Part shown: positions 22,650 through 31,516 of the stretch, in pieces
How the letters are laid out: each line of letters starts with the position of its first letter
How positions within the stretch are numbered: position 1 is the first letter of the stretch
Source of the DNA: Alkalimonas amylolytica
Lineage (GTDB): Bacteria; Pseudomonadota; Gammaproteobacteria; Enterobacterales; Alteromonadaceae
NCBI RefSeq assembly: GCF_900107845.1
Contig: NZ_FNRM01000003.1
Location: forward strand, 372,001 to 436,000
Direction of reading: 5' to 3'
Length of the DNA: 64,000 nt
Made by a program: the position numbers and the translations under genes
The notes under the pieces: model-generated
Databases searched by the model: none
What the model saw: the letters and a program-made list of their open reading frames with translations, nothing else
What the model was told of the DNA's origin: nothing

Positions 22650-22829
22650 TTGACACCCATCCTAAACCCTGTAAACTGGCCTTGCTTGTTTAGTTTGTTC
22701 GTTATTTATGCAAAACCTCGAATGTTATTGCCGTTTTAGTAACTCTTCCTGTATTCATAAGTTAAAACATCTCTTACAGCACAATCGCCTGACATCAGGC
22801 ATCATTATTAATTAATACAGGTATATACC
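22650..22829 (+). promoter_or_regulatory. cspA-type promoter and long 5' leader
   Basis: TTGACA (22650-22655) and TAAACT (22672-22677) with a 16-base spacer predict a start near 22684, giving a leader of about 146 bases before the ATG at 22830. Long leaders are typical of cold-inducible csp mRNAs, where they act as thermosensors. A small hairpin GCCTG-ACAT-CAGGC lies at about 22788-22801. Confidence 0.65.
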
Positions 22830-23039
22830 ATGTCTAATACAACTACCGGCACCGTCAAATGGTTTAACGAAGCGAAAGGCTTTGGTTTCATCGAACAAAC
22901 TTCAGGTCCAGACGTTTTTGCTCATTTCAGTGAAATCCAAAGCTCAGGCTTCAAAACCCTGGCAGAAGGCCAACGTGTTCAGTTCAACGTAACTGCAGGC
23001 CAGAAAGGTCCACAGGCTTCCAACATCACTGTGATGTAA
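22830..23039 (+). CDS. Cold shock protein, CspA family
   Basis: A 69-residue single OB-fold protein: [18 protein letters not shown] carries RNP1 (KGFGFI) and DVFAHFSEI carries RNP2-like VFAHF, followed by [23 protein letters not shown]. It binds single-stranded RNA and DNA and acts as an RNA chaperone. Length and motifs match the family exactly. The ATG is preceded by a long leader and followed by a strong terminator, so the gene is monocistronic. Several csp paralogues usually exist, so a specific letter cannot be given. No clear Shine-Dalgarno core is present near the ATG (ACAGGTATATACC), with AGG at a usable distance. Confidence 0.97.
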   Translation: MSNTTTGTVKWFNEAKGFGFIEQTSGPDVFAHFSEIQSSGFKTLAEGQRVQFNVTAGQKGPQASNITVM

Positions 23040-23096
23040 TCGTTAAGACTGTGCGCCAGATTTCAGAGCTACTCTGAATTCTCGGACATCTTAACC

Positions 23097-23129
23097 AAAA
23101 AAGGCAACTGCATTGCAGCTGCCTTTTTT
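23097..23129 (+). terminator. Terminator between cspA-type gene and the RND gene
   Basis: An A-rich arm AAAAAAGGCA with CTGC pairs, across ATT, with GCAG and TGCCTTTTTTT. It ends the csp transcript and, having A and T runs on both sides, can also serve the leftward RND operon. Confidence 0.88.
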
Positions 23130-23172
23130 TATTGGCTTATAACAAAGTAATACTGGCTCCGCCAGATGGAGA

Positions 23173-26100
23173 TCAGCGGGATTGAGCCAACCGCCGCTCC
23201 TCGACCATGGCATACAGCACCGGCACCATAAAGACACTCAGCAGCACAAACAGCATACCGCCAAGGGTTGGAATGGCCATAGGGATCATCAGATCGGCGC
23301 CACGACCAGTGGCGGTTAGTACCGGCAACAGGGCTAACATGGTGGTAGCCGAGGTCATCAAACAAGGACGGATCCGTTTTAACGCGGCCTGCATCACCAG
23401 GGCCCGCACTTCACTACGGCTTTTTGGTTTAGCCGCACTAAATTGCTGCTTCAGGTAAGTGGCCATCACCACCCCATCGTCGACCGCGATGCCAAACAAC
23501 GCCAAAAAGCCGACCCAAACCGCAATACTCAGGTGATAGCTTTGCAGCTGAAACAAAGACCGCAGATTGGTATCGAACCAGTCGATGTTTAAGAACCAGG
23601 GTTGAGCGAACAAATCCAACATGATAAAGCCGCCAGACCAGGCCACTGCAATGCTGCTGAAAATCATCAGCGCTGTACTAACCCGCTTAAACTGCAGATA
23701 CAACAGCATAAAAATCAGTACCAGCGACAAGGGGATCACCCATTGCAAGGTTTGGCTGGCTCGCTGCTGATGCTCGAAGCTACCAGCAAAGCTGTAACTG
23801 GCTCCGGCCGGCAGTTGCCAGTCGCCGCTGGCAATGGCAGCATCCAGATGGGCTGCCACTGCATCCACCACATCGACTTCAGCCCAGCCGCTCAGGCTAC
23901 CAAAGGTAACGTAGGCAGTTAAAAACGTATTTTCCGAGCGGATCATCTGCGGGCCCCGCTGGTAGCGGATTTCCGCCAGCTGGGTTAAAGGCACCGGATA
24001 ACCGGACGCGGTATCAATCAACACCTCGGCCAGTTGCTCCAGACTATCGCGGCGTTCACGCATGTAGCGTACCGTGATGCCATAACGCTCGCGTCCTTCC
24101 ACGGTGCGACCAGCTTCCATGCCGCCTATGGCGGTCGCAATGGCCTGCTGTACTTGCTGCATGCTCACACCGTAACGGGCAATAGCAGCGCGATCCGGAT
24201 GGATCTCCAGGTAAGGCTGACCAACAATGCGCTCAGCACTGACTGACGCGGCCTGCACCCCGGGTGCCTGGCGCAGCAATTGCTCCAGTTCAAGAGCCAA
24301 TTGATCCAGTGTTGCCAGATCCGGTGCCGATAATTTCACCCCCATGGCCGCCCGCATGCCGGTTTGCAGCATAAGCAAACGGGTTTCAATGGGCTGCAAC
24401 TTTGGTGCTGAAGTCACGCCCGGCAACTGGGCAGCACGCACAATTTCCTGCCAGATGTCATCCGGCGACTGGATATGCTCCCGCCATTGCCGGTATGGCC
24501 GGCCACGCGGGTCTTCAATCAGCTCACCTTGCTTATCGCGCACGAAGTCCCCTGCACGGTTGTCGAAGCGAAACGCCAGCCGCCGGCCAGCAGCATCGGT
24601 TTTAAACTCGCTGTGGTATTGGATCAGGGTTTCAATCATGCCTAGGGGAGCCGGATCCAGTGCGGTTTCGGCCCGGCCAATTTTACCCACCACCGAACGC
24701 ACTTCCGGGATGGCTGCTATGGCCGTATCTTGCTGCTGCAACACCGCCAGCGCTTCGCCAATGGAAGCATGCGGCATTAAGCTTGGCATCAGCAAAAAGG
24801 CCCCTTCATCAAGTGCCGGCATAAACTCACGGCCAAGACCTGGGTAACGATGGGTAAGATCAACCCAACGGTCACTGTGCTGCCAATGACCAGGCAACCA
24901 GCCCAGCGTCTGCTGTGCGCCCAGCCAAACCGTCAGGCCAAAGCCTACCACCAAAAGAGGCACACTTAAAAACAGCCATTTCAGCCGCAAAAATGCGGCC
25001 AGAAGCCAGGGGTAGCCCCATAAAAACAGCATAAAAAAGCCCAGCACCCCTGCCAGCAATAAGGTGACAAAGCCCCAGTTGGCCAAGCTACCGGCCAAAG
25101 GCCCGAGCGGCAGCCATACCTGACTCAGCAAACTGACCGCCGCCAGCAGCACCAGGATCACCAGCAGGCCATGACCAAGGCGCCATAAAGCGGCTGCCGG
25201 TAGTGAGAATTGTTGGTCAAAGGCGTGCAGCCTTTGCTCAATCCTGCGACATAGCGGGAACTGCTGCCGTAGCTTGCTCCACAGTCGATCACCTAATGTT
25301 GCCCGATAACCTGACCAGAGCAAGACCGCAGCATAAAACAGGCTGGCCAGCCACAGCAGTCCGGAACCAAACCAGATGGCCGCCAGCACAAAAGCTGCCA
25401 ACAGCCACCAGCGGGCGCTGCTTAGCAGGTGCTGCTGCCAGGCCTGCCAGGCATCGGCTTTGCGCCAGCGAAACAACAAAGCCAGCAATACCGGCAGTAC
25501 CGTTAATGCGAGCAGCGCCGCCGATAACAGTACAAAGGTTTTGGTGTAAGCCAAAGGCCCGAACAACTTGCCCTCGGCACCGGTCATGGTAAAGACCGGT
25601 AAAAAGCTGATCACGGTGGTGCTGATGGCCGTCAGAATAGCCGGGCCCACTTCCCTGCCGGCTTGCATCACAGCGTCAACGGCTTTTAACTCGGGTTGCT
25701 GCTGACGCTGCCGCAGCAGGTTTTCGCTGACAATAATGCCCATATCAACAATGGTACCAATGGCGATAGCAATGCCCGCCAGCGCGACGATGTTGGCATC
25801 GACCGCCAGCCACTTCATGGCAATGAAGCTCAGCAGCACGGCCATCGGCAACATCAGGCTGACCGCCAGTGCCGCCCGAAAGTGCAGCAGCAAAGCCAGC
25901 ACCACCACCACCGTCACCAGCAATTGCTGGCTCAGCGCATCCTGCAAGGTGCCCAAGGTCTCATCAATCAGTTCACTGCGATCGTAGAAAGGCACCACCG
26001 TCAGTTGGCTTAAGGTCAACCAGCTGGGCCAGCTATCAGTTGGCTGGGCCCGTAAAAAACCCAGCCAGTCGGCCTGCACAGCCGGGTCCCGTCCCTGCCA

Positions 26101-27240
26101 GGCAGGCAATTGCCAATCCCGGGCAAAGGCGTCTACCTCGGCCGCAGTCACTTGCTGCCAGTCAATCACGGCCTTGGCCGGTAAGCCACGTTGTACCTCT
26201 TCGAGACGACGCTTAACATTGGCAATGGCCTGACGCGGATTGTAACCCTCACGCACCGTGACCACACCACCGACGGCCTCGGCGCCATTGACATCCAGCG
26301 CACCACGCCGCTCAGCCGGGCCAAATTGCACCCGGGCCACATCGGCAACCCGGATCGGGGTGTTGTCCGGTGCCAGCCGCACCACCGCCTGCTCGATATC
26401 GCTCAGTTGTTTGACAAAACCAACACCGCGGATCAGGTACTCGACCCCATTCAGTTCCCGGCTGCCGGCACTGACATCCAGATTAGCTGCCATCACCGCC
26501 GAGGTCACTTGCGCAAGCGTCACCCGATGTATCCGCAGCAGATCGGGGTCGACCTCCACCTGATACTCCCGCTGATAACCACCAATGGAAGCTACTTCGC
26601 TGATGCCTTCGGCAGCCAGCAGGCCGGTTCTCAGGTACCAATCCTGCACGCTGCGCAGTTCATCCAGATCCCAGCCACCGGTGGTGTTGCCTGCAGGATC
26701 ACGCCCTTCTAACGTGTAGAGAAAGACCTGCCCCAGTGCGGTTGCATCCGGTCCAAGCGTTGGCTGCACCCCAGCCGGCAAGGCATCGGCTGGCAGACTG
26801 GCCAGTTTTTCCAACAAGCGGGTACGTGACCAGTAAAACTCCACACTGTCGTCAAAAATCACCGCAATGTTGGAAAAACCAAACATCGACAAAGAACGCA
26901 CATCCTTTACGCCAGGGACGCCCATCAGCGCCACACTCAGTGGGTAACTGATTTGATCTTCCACGTCCTGCGGCGAGCGGCCGGGCCAATCGGTAAAGAC
27001 AATTTGCTGGTTTTCACCCAGGTTTGGAATGGCATCGACCGCGACCGGTTCAAGCGGCATGCCGGTTTTCCAGCCAAAAGGAGCGAAGGCAACACCAGCC
27101 ACCAGCAAGAGGCCAGCCATCAGCAGCACCAGCAACTTTTGCTGCAGGCAGCTTTGCATCAGGCGATCAAACCAGGGCGAGGCAGTAGCCGTTGAAACAG
27201 TATCAGTTGAGCCAGTGCCAGTTTCGCTATCAGTGTGCAT
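23173..27240 (-). CDS. CusA/CzcA-type heavy metal RND efflux pump, enlarged
   Basis: A proton-driven inner-membrane pump that exports metal ions, probably Cu(I)/Ag(I), through a CusB-like adaptor to the outer membrane. Typical HME-RND segments include PVAVDAIPNLGENQQIVFTDWPGRSPQDVEDQ in the first porter domain, IAIGTIVDMGIIVSENLL, the late ALFGIAVDDGVVMATYL, and the final MTSATTMLALLPVLTATGRGADLM. At 1355 residues it is about 300 longer than CusA (1047). Extra sequence includes about 45 residues near 375-420 and a long added hydrophobic region around residues 600-780. The ATG at 27240 (MHTDSETG) has GGGAGGG upstream and overlaps the adaptor gene stop by 11 bases. Metal specificity is inferred from the adaptor and neighbours. 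Confidence 0.93.
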   Translation of the reverse strand: MHTDSETGTGSTDTVSTATASPWFDRLMQSCLQQKLLVLLMAGLLLVAGVAFAPFGWKTGMPLEPVAVDAIPNLGENQQIVFTDWPGRSPQDVEDQISYPLSVALMGVPGVKDVRSLSMFGFSNIAVIFDDSVEFYWSRTRLLEKLASLPADALPAGVQPTLGPDATALGQVFLYTLEGRDPAGNTTGGWDLDELRSVQDWYLRTGLLAAEGISEVASIGGYQREYQVEVDPDLLRIHRVTLAQVTSAVMAANLDVSAGSRELNGVEYLIRGVGFVKQLSDIEQAVVRLAPDNTPIRVADVARVQFGPAERRGALDVNGAEAVGGVVTVREGYNPRQAIANVKRRLEEVQRGLPAKAVIDWQQVTAAEVDAFARDWQLPAWQGRDPAVQADWLGFLRAQPTDSWPSWLTLSQLTVVPFYDRSELIDETLGTLQDALSQQLLVTVVVVLALLLHFRAALAVSLMLPMAVLLSFIAMKWLAVDANIVALAGIAIAIGTIVDMGIIVSENLLRQRQQQPELKAVDAVMQAGREVGPAILTAISTTVISFLPVFTMTGAEGKLFGPLAYTKTFVLLSAALLALTVLPVLLALLFRWRKADAWQAWQQHLLSSARWWLLAAFVLAAIWFGSGLLWLASLFYAAVLLWSGYRATLGDRLWSKLRQQFPLCRRIEQRLHAFDQQFSLPAAALWRLGHGLLVILVLLAAVSLLSQVWLPLGPLAGSLANWGFVTLLLAGVLGFFMLFLWGYPWLLAAFLRLKWLFLSVPLLVVGFGLTVWLGAQQTLGWLPGHWQHSDRWVDLTHRYPGLGREFMPALDEGAFLLMPSLMPHASIGEALAVLQQQDTAIAAIPEVRSVVGKIGRAETALDPAPLGMIETLIQYHSEFKTDAAGRRLAFRFDNRAGDFVRDKQGELIEDPRGRPYRQWREHIQSPDDIWQEIVRAAQLPGVTSAPKLQPIETRLLMLQTGMRAAMGVKLSAPDLATLDQLALELEQLLRQAPGVQAASVSAERIVGQPYLEIHPDRAAIARYGVSMQQVQQAIATAIGGMEAGRTVEGRERYGITVRYMRERRDSLEQLAEVLIDTASGYPVPLTQLAEIRYQRGPQMIRSENTFLTAYVTFGSLSGWAEVDVVDAVAAHLDAAIASGDWQLPAGASYSFAGSFEHQQRASQTLQWVIPLSLVLIFMLLYLQFKRVSTALMIFSSIAVAWSGGFIMLDLFAQPWFLNIDWFDTNLRSLFQLQSYHLSIAVWVGFLALFGIAVDDGVVMATYLKQQFSAAKPKSRSEVRALVMQAALKRIRPCLMTSATTMLALLPVLTATGRGADLMIPMAIPTLGGMLFVLLSVFMVPVLYAMVEERRLAQSR

Positions 27241-29554
27241 GCTGTCCCTCCCCGACAAACTGCTGCTGGATATCGCCACAGCGCAGCATCATGGCACCGT
27301 AGTAAGGGTTGAGCACGTTATCCTGAGGTTGCAACCAGGCCGCGCCCCGGCCGCCACGCGCCATCGGGCAATAGGCCCGGTACCAGTCGCCGGCCAGTAC
27401 GCCCTGCTCGGCCAGTGTCAACAGCGCCTGCACTTGCGGGTAGTACAGCTCACGCGCCTGCTCTAAGGAGCCAACATGATGGCTATGGCCTTTGCCCTGC
27501 TGCATGGCCTGAACCTCAGCCTCCAGTGCCTTTGGCCAATCAATGGCGGCAACGGCCTGGTGGAAGACAGCAGCGCCCTGCTGCCAGCCGGCTAAATCAT
27601 CCTTGGTCAGTGCTTGATACAGGCTTTGGTAAGCCTGCAACACGGCTTCTTGCTGTGCGTCTGTCAGTGAAAAAGCACCATGCTGACTGGTATCCGTCGA
27701 TTGCCCATTGGATGGAAGAGCCTCACGGTCCGGGAATTGCGTTTCTACATCGCCACAACGCAGCATCATGGCACCGTAGTAAGGATTGAGCACGTTATCC
27801 TGAGGCTGCAACCAGGCCGCTCCCCGGCCGCCTCGCGCCATCGGGCAATAGGCCCGGTACCAGCCGCCGGCCAGTACCCCATGCTCGGCCAGTGCCAACA
27901 GCGCCTGCACTTGCGGGTAGTAGAGCTCACGCGCCTGCTCTAAGGAGCCGACATGATGGCTATGGCCTTTGCCCTGCTGCATCGCCTGAACCTTACTCTC
28001 CAGTTCTTTTGGCCAATCAATGGCAGCGACAACCCGGTGAAAATCAGCAGCGCCCTGCTGCCAGTTCGCTAAATCATCGTCGGTCAGAGCCTGATAGAGC
28101 TGGCGGTAACTTAGCAGCAGCGCCTGTTCATCGTCAGGCTTTAGCTGAAAGTCAGTCACCAGCTGGCGACTTCGGGAGCTGGTGGTTGCGTCTTCGGTGC
28201 TAGGCTCACCGGCATGAGCGCCATGGTGATGGGCATGAGGATCGCCGCCTTCACCCGCTGCCGCCATCATGCTGGACAGCCCGCGGATCTGCAGCTCGCT
28301 GTCAAGCCGCATCGCGCCTTTGCTCACCACCAAGGCATGCTCATCCAAACCGGACAGCACTTCGTAATAGGGGCCAAAGCGCCGGCCTAAGCGGACCTCA
28401 CGGCCGGCATAGGTTGGGCGTTCATCGTCCAGCTTCACATACACCAGCGCCCGTTCCCCGGTCAGTAAAGCTGCGGAAACCGGGATTAACAGTACATCAT
28501 CCTGCGTGCTTTTCAGCTGTGCCCGGGCCAGCATGCCCGGTTTTAAACGGCCATCGGGATTCTGCAGCAGTGCCCGCACCCGAACCGTACGCCGGCTGGC
28601 ATCGACCAACGGCTCCAGCAGCAGCACTTCCGTCTCCAGCGTTTCACCGGGCAGGGCCAGCAGTTCGACCTTGACGGTCTGACCTGGCTGGATCAATGGC
28701 AACTGATGTTCAAAAGCTTCCAGTTCCAGCCAAAGTGTGTCCAGGTTAAGGACGGTAAAAAGCGGCTGGCCGGTGCTGACATAGGCCCCTGCATTGACCA
28801 TTTTCTCCATCACCCGGCCTGAAACCGGCGCACTGATGGTCACGCTGTCCTGCAAGGTTTCACTTTGCAGGATGGCTTCAATTTGCTCGCTGGGCACACC
28901 GAGTAAACGCAAGCGCCGCCTCGCTGCATCCAGTGTGGCGCTAGCCGGCAGACTACCAGCACGAGCACTGCCCTGAGCCGCCGCAAGCTGTTTGGCTTGC
29001 ACCAGCTCTTGCTGGATCACAATCAAATCCGGGTTAAAAATCTCCACCATTGGCTGACCAGCCGTAACATCTACCCCTGTGCTATTCAGATACAACTGCT
29101 CAATACGGCCGGAAGCCCAGGCGCTGATGGTTTTTAACCGGCTTTGATCGGCTGCCAGCTGTCCCACGAGCGACAGGCTGGCCGTGGCCTGTTGCCGGCG
29201 TACCGGGGTAAGTTCCGGTTGCAATAAGGCATGGGCTCTGGGGCTTAGCCGTATCACGGCATCATCCCCTTCCGGCAAGGGGTCATCATCCTGCTCGACC
29301 GGGATCAGCGCCATACCACAAATCGGGCAACGATCATTCGGATTTTCAGATCGAACATGCGGATGCATGGAGCAAGTGTAAATGGTGGTTGCTTCACCAC
29401 GCAGCTTCGCCAAGGGATCATCCTGCTGTACTTCAGAAGCATTTGCCGGGTGGTGATGTGTATGATCGTGTTGATGCGGGGTCGCTAAAACGCCATAGCT
29501 CAGCATCAATAACCAGATAAAAAGCGCAGTGCGCCTGTTTTTTGAAACCAACAT
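27230..29554 (-). CDS. CusB-like efflux adaptor with N-terminal metal-binding domain and two DUF3347-like repeats
   Basis: A 774-residue periplasmic adaptor. After a signal peptide comes a His-rich stretch (HQHDHTHHH), then a heavy-metal-binding domain (YTCSMHPHVRSENPNDRCPICGMALIPV in spaced motifs with CSMHP and CPICGM). The HlyD/CusB core follows, about residues 110-430 (SGRIEQLYLNSTGVDVTAGQ, SGRVMEKMVNAGAYVSTGQ). Two C-terminal copies of a DUF3347-like domain end in YYGAMMLRCGD. The copies are almost identical and offset by 477 bases. AGGA lies nine bases before the ATG. It is the first gene of the cusBA-like operon; the small exported protein gene at 29634 is upstream. Copper or silver is the likely substrate. 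Confidence 0.92.
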   Translation of the reverse strand: MLVSKNRRTALFIWLLMLSYGVLATPHQHDHTHHHPANASEVQQDDPLAKLRGEATTIYTCSMHPHVRSENPNDRCPICGMALIPVEQDDDPLPEGDDAVIRLSPRAHALLQPELTPVRRQQATASLSLVGQLAADQSRLKTISAWASGRIEQLYLNSTGVDVTAGQPMVEIFNPDLIVIQQELVQAKQLAAAQGSARAGSLPASATLDAARRRLRLLGVPSEQIEAILQSETLQDSVTISAPVSGRVMEKMVNAGAYVSTGQPLFTVLNLDTLWLELEAFEHQLPLIQPGQTVKVELLALPGETLETEVLLLEPLVDASRRTVRVRALLQNPDGRLKPGMLARAQLKSTQDDVLLIPVSAALLTGERALVYVKLDDERPTYAGREVRLGRRFGPYYEVLSGLDEHALVVSKGAMRLDSELQIRGLSSMMAAAGEGGDPHAHHHGAHAGEPSTEDATTSSRSRQLVTDFQLKPDDEQALLLSYRQLYQALTDDDLANWQQGAADFHRVVAAIDWPKELESKVQAMQQGKGHSHHVGSLEQARELYYPQVQALLALAEHGVLAGGWYRAYCPMARGGRGAAWLQPQDNVLNPYYGAMMLRCGDVETQFPDREALPSNGQSTDTSQHGAFSLTDAQQEAVLQAYQSLYQALTKDDLAGWQQGAAVFHQAVAAIDWPKALEAEVQAMQQGKGHSHHVGSLEQARELYYPQVQALLTLAEQGVLAGDWYRAYCPMARGGRGAAWLQPQDNVLNPYYGAMMLRCGDIQQQFVGEGQHAH
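27274..28018 (-). repeat. Tandem 477-bp duplication inside the adaptor gene
   Basis: The DNA from about 27274 to 27540 recurs at about 27751 to 28018 with only scattered substitutions. The offset is 477 bases (159 codons), so the reading frame is kept. Each unit encodes one DUF3347-like domain with the segments AMQQGKGHSHHVGSLEQ and AYCPMARGGRGAAWLQPQ. Confidence 0.9.
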
Positions 29555-29633
29555 AAGAAAAATCCTGCCAGGTTAAACGCCAAAGCAACCACATGCCACA
29601 GCATGCAGCCAAGGTTCAGATAACCAGCAGTAC

Positions 29634-30026
29634 TCAGATCAGCAGTAAGGATTTTTCCAGATAGAGCGGGGTCGTTCGGGGGTAAGGCGGGCCCTGGGCC
29701 AGATAAAGACTGTGTTGCTCAGCAGGCAGTTCAGCCAGCACAGGCTCAATGACAGCCTGCAACCACAGCACCACAGCAGGTAGCTCAGGTGTAGCCGTTT
29801 GCACCGCATCCAGCGCGCAACCAGAACAGAGATCGTGCTCTGGCAACAGTTCATGCACCTGGGCTTCAGCAACAACCCCATGGCAAGAAGGCACTTCCGC
29901 TTGCAGCTCTGCATGATGGCTGGCTGCAAACAACTGACCACAAAACAGCAAACACCAGGACAAGGCGAGGCTAACCATCATCGGGATGGCCCAGATTTTT
30001 TGCCGTTGTACTAAGGTGCTAAGCAT
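29634..30026 (-). CDS. Small exported Cys-containing protein, metal cluster
   Basis: A 130-residue protein with an N-terminal hydrophobic segment (MMVSLALSWCLLFCGQLFAAS) that looks like a signal peptide, then a mature part with CHGVVAEAQVHELLPEHDLCSGCALD. This has a Cys-His pair and a CxxC motif that could bind metal. Such short DUF2946-like proteins are often found beside copper efflux genes. Family identity is not certain. It is 79 bases upstream of the cusB-like gene and in the same direction. Initiation at 30026 lacks a clear ribosome site; an internal ATG (residue 16) is an alternative. No function can be claimed beyond likely periplasmic metal handling. Confidence 0.6.
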   Translation of the reverse strand: MLSTLVQRQKIWAIPMMVSLALSWCLLFCGQLFAASHHAELQAEVPSCHGVVAEAQVHELLPEHDLCSGCALDAVQTATPELPAVVLWLQAVIEPVLAELPAEQHSLYLAQGPPYPRTTPLYLEKSLLLI

Positions 30027-30086
30027 GGCTAATACCAGAGTGAGAATGTGCTAAAGATACGCCTAAATGCCATGACTGTCAAAATA

Positions 30087-30404
30087 CTACTCCAGCTTAG
30101 TCAGGGTAAATGGAGTCCGCTCGCCGGCACAACACTCTGCATACAAGAAGCCCAGCAACTGTTCCAGCACATCAAAATTGAGCTGACAATACAATGTACG
30201 CCCCTCGCGTCGTTGCTGCATAAGCTGCACCTTAATCATTCGGGATAAGTGATGGGACAAAGTGGAAGATGGAATATCAAGCTGCTGCTGAATGTCCCCC
30301 ACTGCAACCCCCTGACGCCCAGCGCGCACCAACTGCCGGAAAATCGCCAACCGGGTACTGTGCCCCAGTTCTGCCAACCGTGCAGCTGCAAGTTCCAACT
30401 CCAT
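30087..30404 (-). CDS. ArsR/SmtB family repressor with vicinal C-terminal Cys pair
   Basis: A 105-residue winged-helix repressor: LAELGHSTRLAIFRQLVRAG, then LDIPSSTLSHHLSRMIKVQLMQQRREGRTLYCQL. The classical ELCVCDL arsenic site is absent. Instead YAECCAGERTPF near residues 88-99 carries two adjacent Cys, as in C-terminal-site ArsR proteins, including a methylarsenite-selective regulator described in Shewanella putrefaciens. It is divergent from an ArsP-type permease gene at 30579, the likely target. Inverted and direct repeats in the 174-base gap may be the operator. The sensed ligand (trivalent organoarsenical or another thiophilic metal) is inferred from residues and neighbour. Confidence 0.92.
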   Translation of the reverse strand: MELELAAARLAELGHSTRLAIFRQLVRAGRQGVAVGDIQQQLDIPSSTLSHHLSRMIKVQLMQQRREGRTLYCQLNFDVLEQLLGFLYAECCAGERTPFTLTKLE

Positions 30405-30435
30405 CAGCGTCTCCTGCTTAAAAATAAAAACATTC

Positions 30436-30546
30436 TATATTTATCGAAGCATATTGACAATTCCATATTAGTCGAAATAAAATAATTCCACAATCACCGA
30501 AATAAATACTCCAAAGGAAAGCGCTTTAAATGAAGTTTATTTCGGT
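30436..30546. promoter_or_regulatory. Repeats between arsR and arsP-type genes, candidate operators
   Basis: A perfect 11-bp inverted repeat, ACCGAAATAAA (30496-30506) and TTTATTTCGGT (30536-30546), lies upstream of the permease start. Closer to arsR, two direct repeats ATATTTATCGAA and ATATTAGTCGAA occur at about 30436-30475. The region is AT-rich, as usual for ArsR operators. Confidence 0.5.
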
Positions 30547-30578
30547 ATTTGCGGAAAAACAGAAATAAGGAGTTAACT

Positions 30579-31514
30579 ATGTCTGACTTTACCTCACTCA
30601 GCCAAAGCGCACTGTTTAATAGTATGCAGTTTTTTATAATAGTATTCAGCGAGTTGGTGTTACTGTTCATTCTGATCAGTATGCTCGTGAGTTGGCTGCA
30701 ATTAAAGATCCCCAAAGCCCGGGTACAAGCACTGTTATCCGGCAAAAGTGGCTATATGCTTGCCGCCGGCCTGGGGGCTATTACCCCCTTTTGCAGTTGC
30801 TCTACCCTGCCGATGATGGTGGGCTTGCTTAGAGCAAAAGCAGCGTTTGGTCCGGTAATGACTTTTCTGTTTACTTCACCACTGCTTAACCCATTTTTGA
30901 TTGCCATGCTATGGGTTATTTTTGGCTTGAAATTGCTGCTGATTTATAGTTTGTCTGTGCTGGGAGTAGCAATACTCAGCGGTATGTTACTGCAAGTCTT
31001 TCAGTTCCAACGCTTTATCACATTGCCACAAGCATCAACCTGCTGCGGCAGCAACAATGCCATGCTGACACTTCATCCTGAAAAAACTTGGTCGCTAAAA
31101 GGGCTGTTGCAACAAGCAATTAAAGAAACCCGTAGCTTTTTACCGCATATTACTTTAGGTGTTGCCGTAGGCGCTGTTATTCATGGTTATGTACCCTCCT
31201 CATTGCTGGCAGGGTTGAGTAACTCTAACCCCTGGTGGCTGATCCCGGCAGCGGCATTGAGCGGAATTATGCTCTACGTGCGTGCCAGCACCATGTTACC
31301 GCTGGCTGCCACCCTGGTTGCCAAGGGGGTTAGCCTGGGAACCGTGATGGCGCTTACAATTGGCGGCGCTGGTGCCAGCCTGCCAGAAATGATTATTTTA
31401 AAGCGGATCTTTCAGTGGCCACTGATGATCGCTTTTGTGCTGGTGGTGCTGGGCACCGCGATAATGACAGGATTTAGTGTTCAGCTGCTGCTGAGCACCG
31501 GGGCGGGGGTGTGA
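30579..31514 (+). CDS. ArsP-type permease (PF03773 family)
   Basis: A 311-residue inner-membrane permease with about eight to ten helices. The motif LGAITPFCSCSTLPMMVGLL (residues about 60-80) is the CSCS pocket of the family, and PLLNPFLIAML, AGLSNSNPWWLIPAAALSGIMLYV and GGAGASLPEMIIL follow. ArsP exports trivalent organoarsenicals such as methylarsenite. The ATG at 30579 has AAGGAG upstream; an earlier in-frame codon at 30549 is rejected. It is divergent from the two-Cys ArsR gene and runs directly into the glutathione synthetase-like gene (stop and next start overlap). Substrate is inferred from family and regulator. Confidence 0.9.
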   Translation: MSDFTSLSQSALFNSMQFFIIVFSELVLLFILISMLVSWLQLKIPKARVQALLSGKSGYMLAAGLGAITPFCSCSTLPMMVGLLRAKAAFGPVMTFLFTSPLLNPFLIAMLWVIFGLKLLLIYSLSVLGVAILSGMLLQVFQFQRFITLPQASTCCGSNNAMLTLHPEKTWSLKGLLQQAIKETRSFLPHITLGVAVGAVIHGYVPSSLLAGLSNSNPWWLIPAAALSGIMLYVRASTMLPLAATLVAKGVSLGTVMALTIGGAGASLPEMIILKRIFQWPLMIAFVLVVLGTAIMTGFSVQLLLSTGAGV

Positions 31515-31516
31515 GA

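Noticed and set aside
23602-27466. Many plus-strand reading frames of 60-170 codons opposite the RND operon
   Set aside because: All are antisense shadows of the CusA/CusB genes, with low-complexity, unnatural composition.
27274-28018. Direct repeats taken as a CRISPR or mobile element
   Set aside because: There are only two long units, in frame inside one gene; the duplication of a protein domain explains them.
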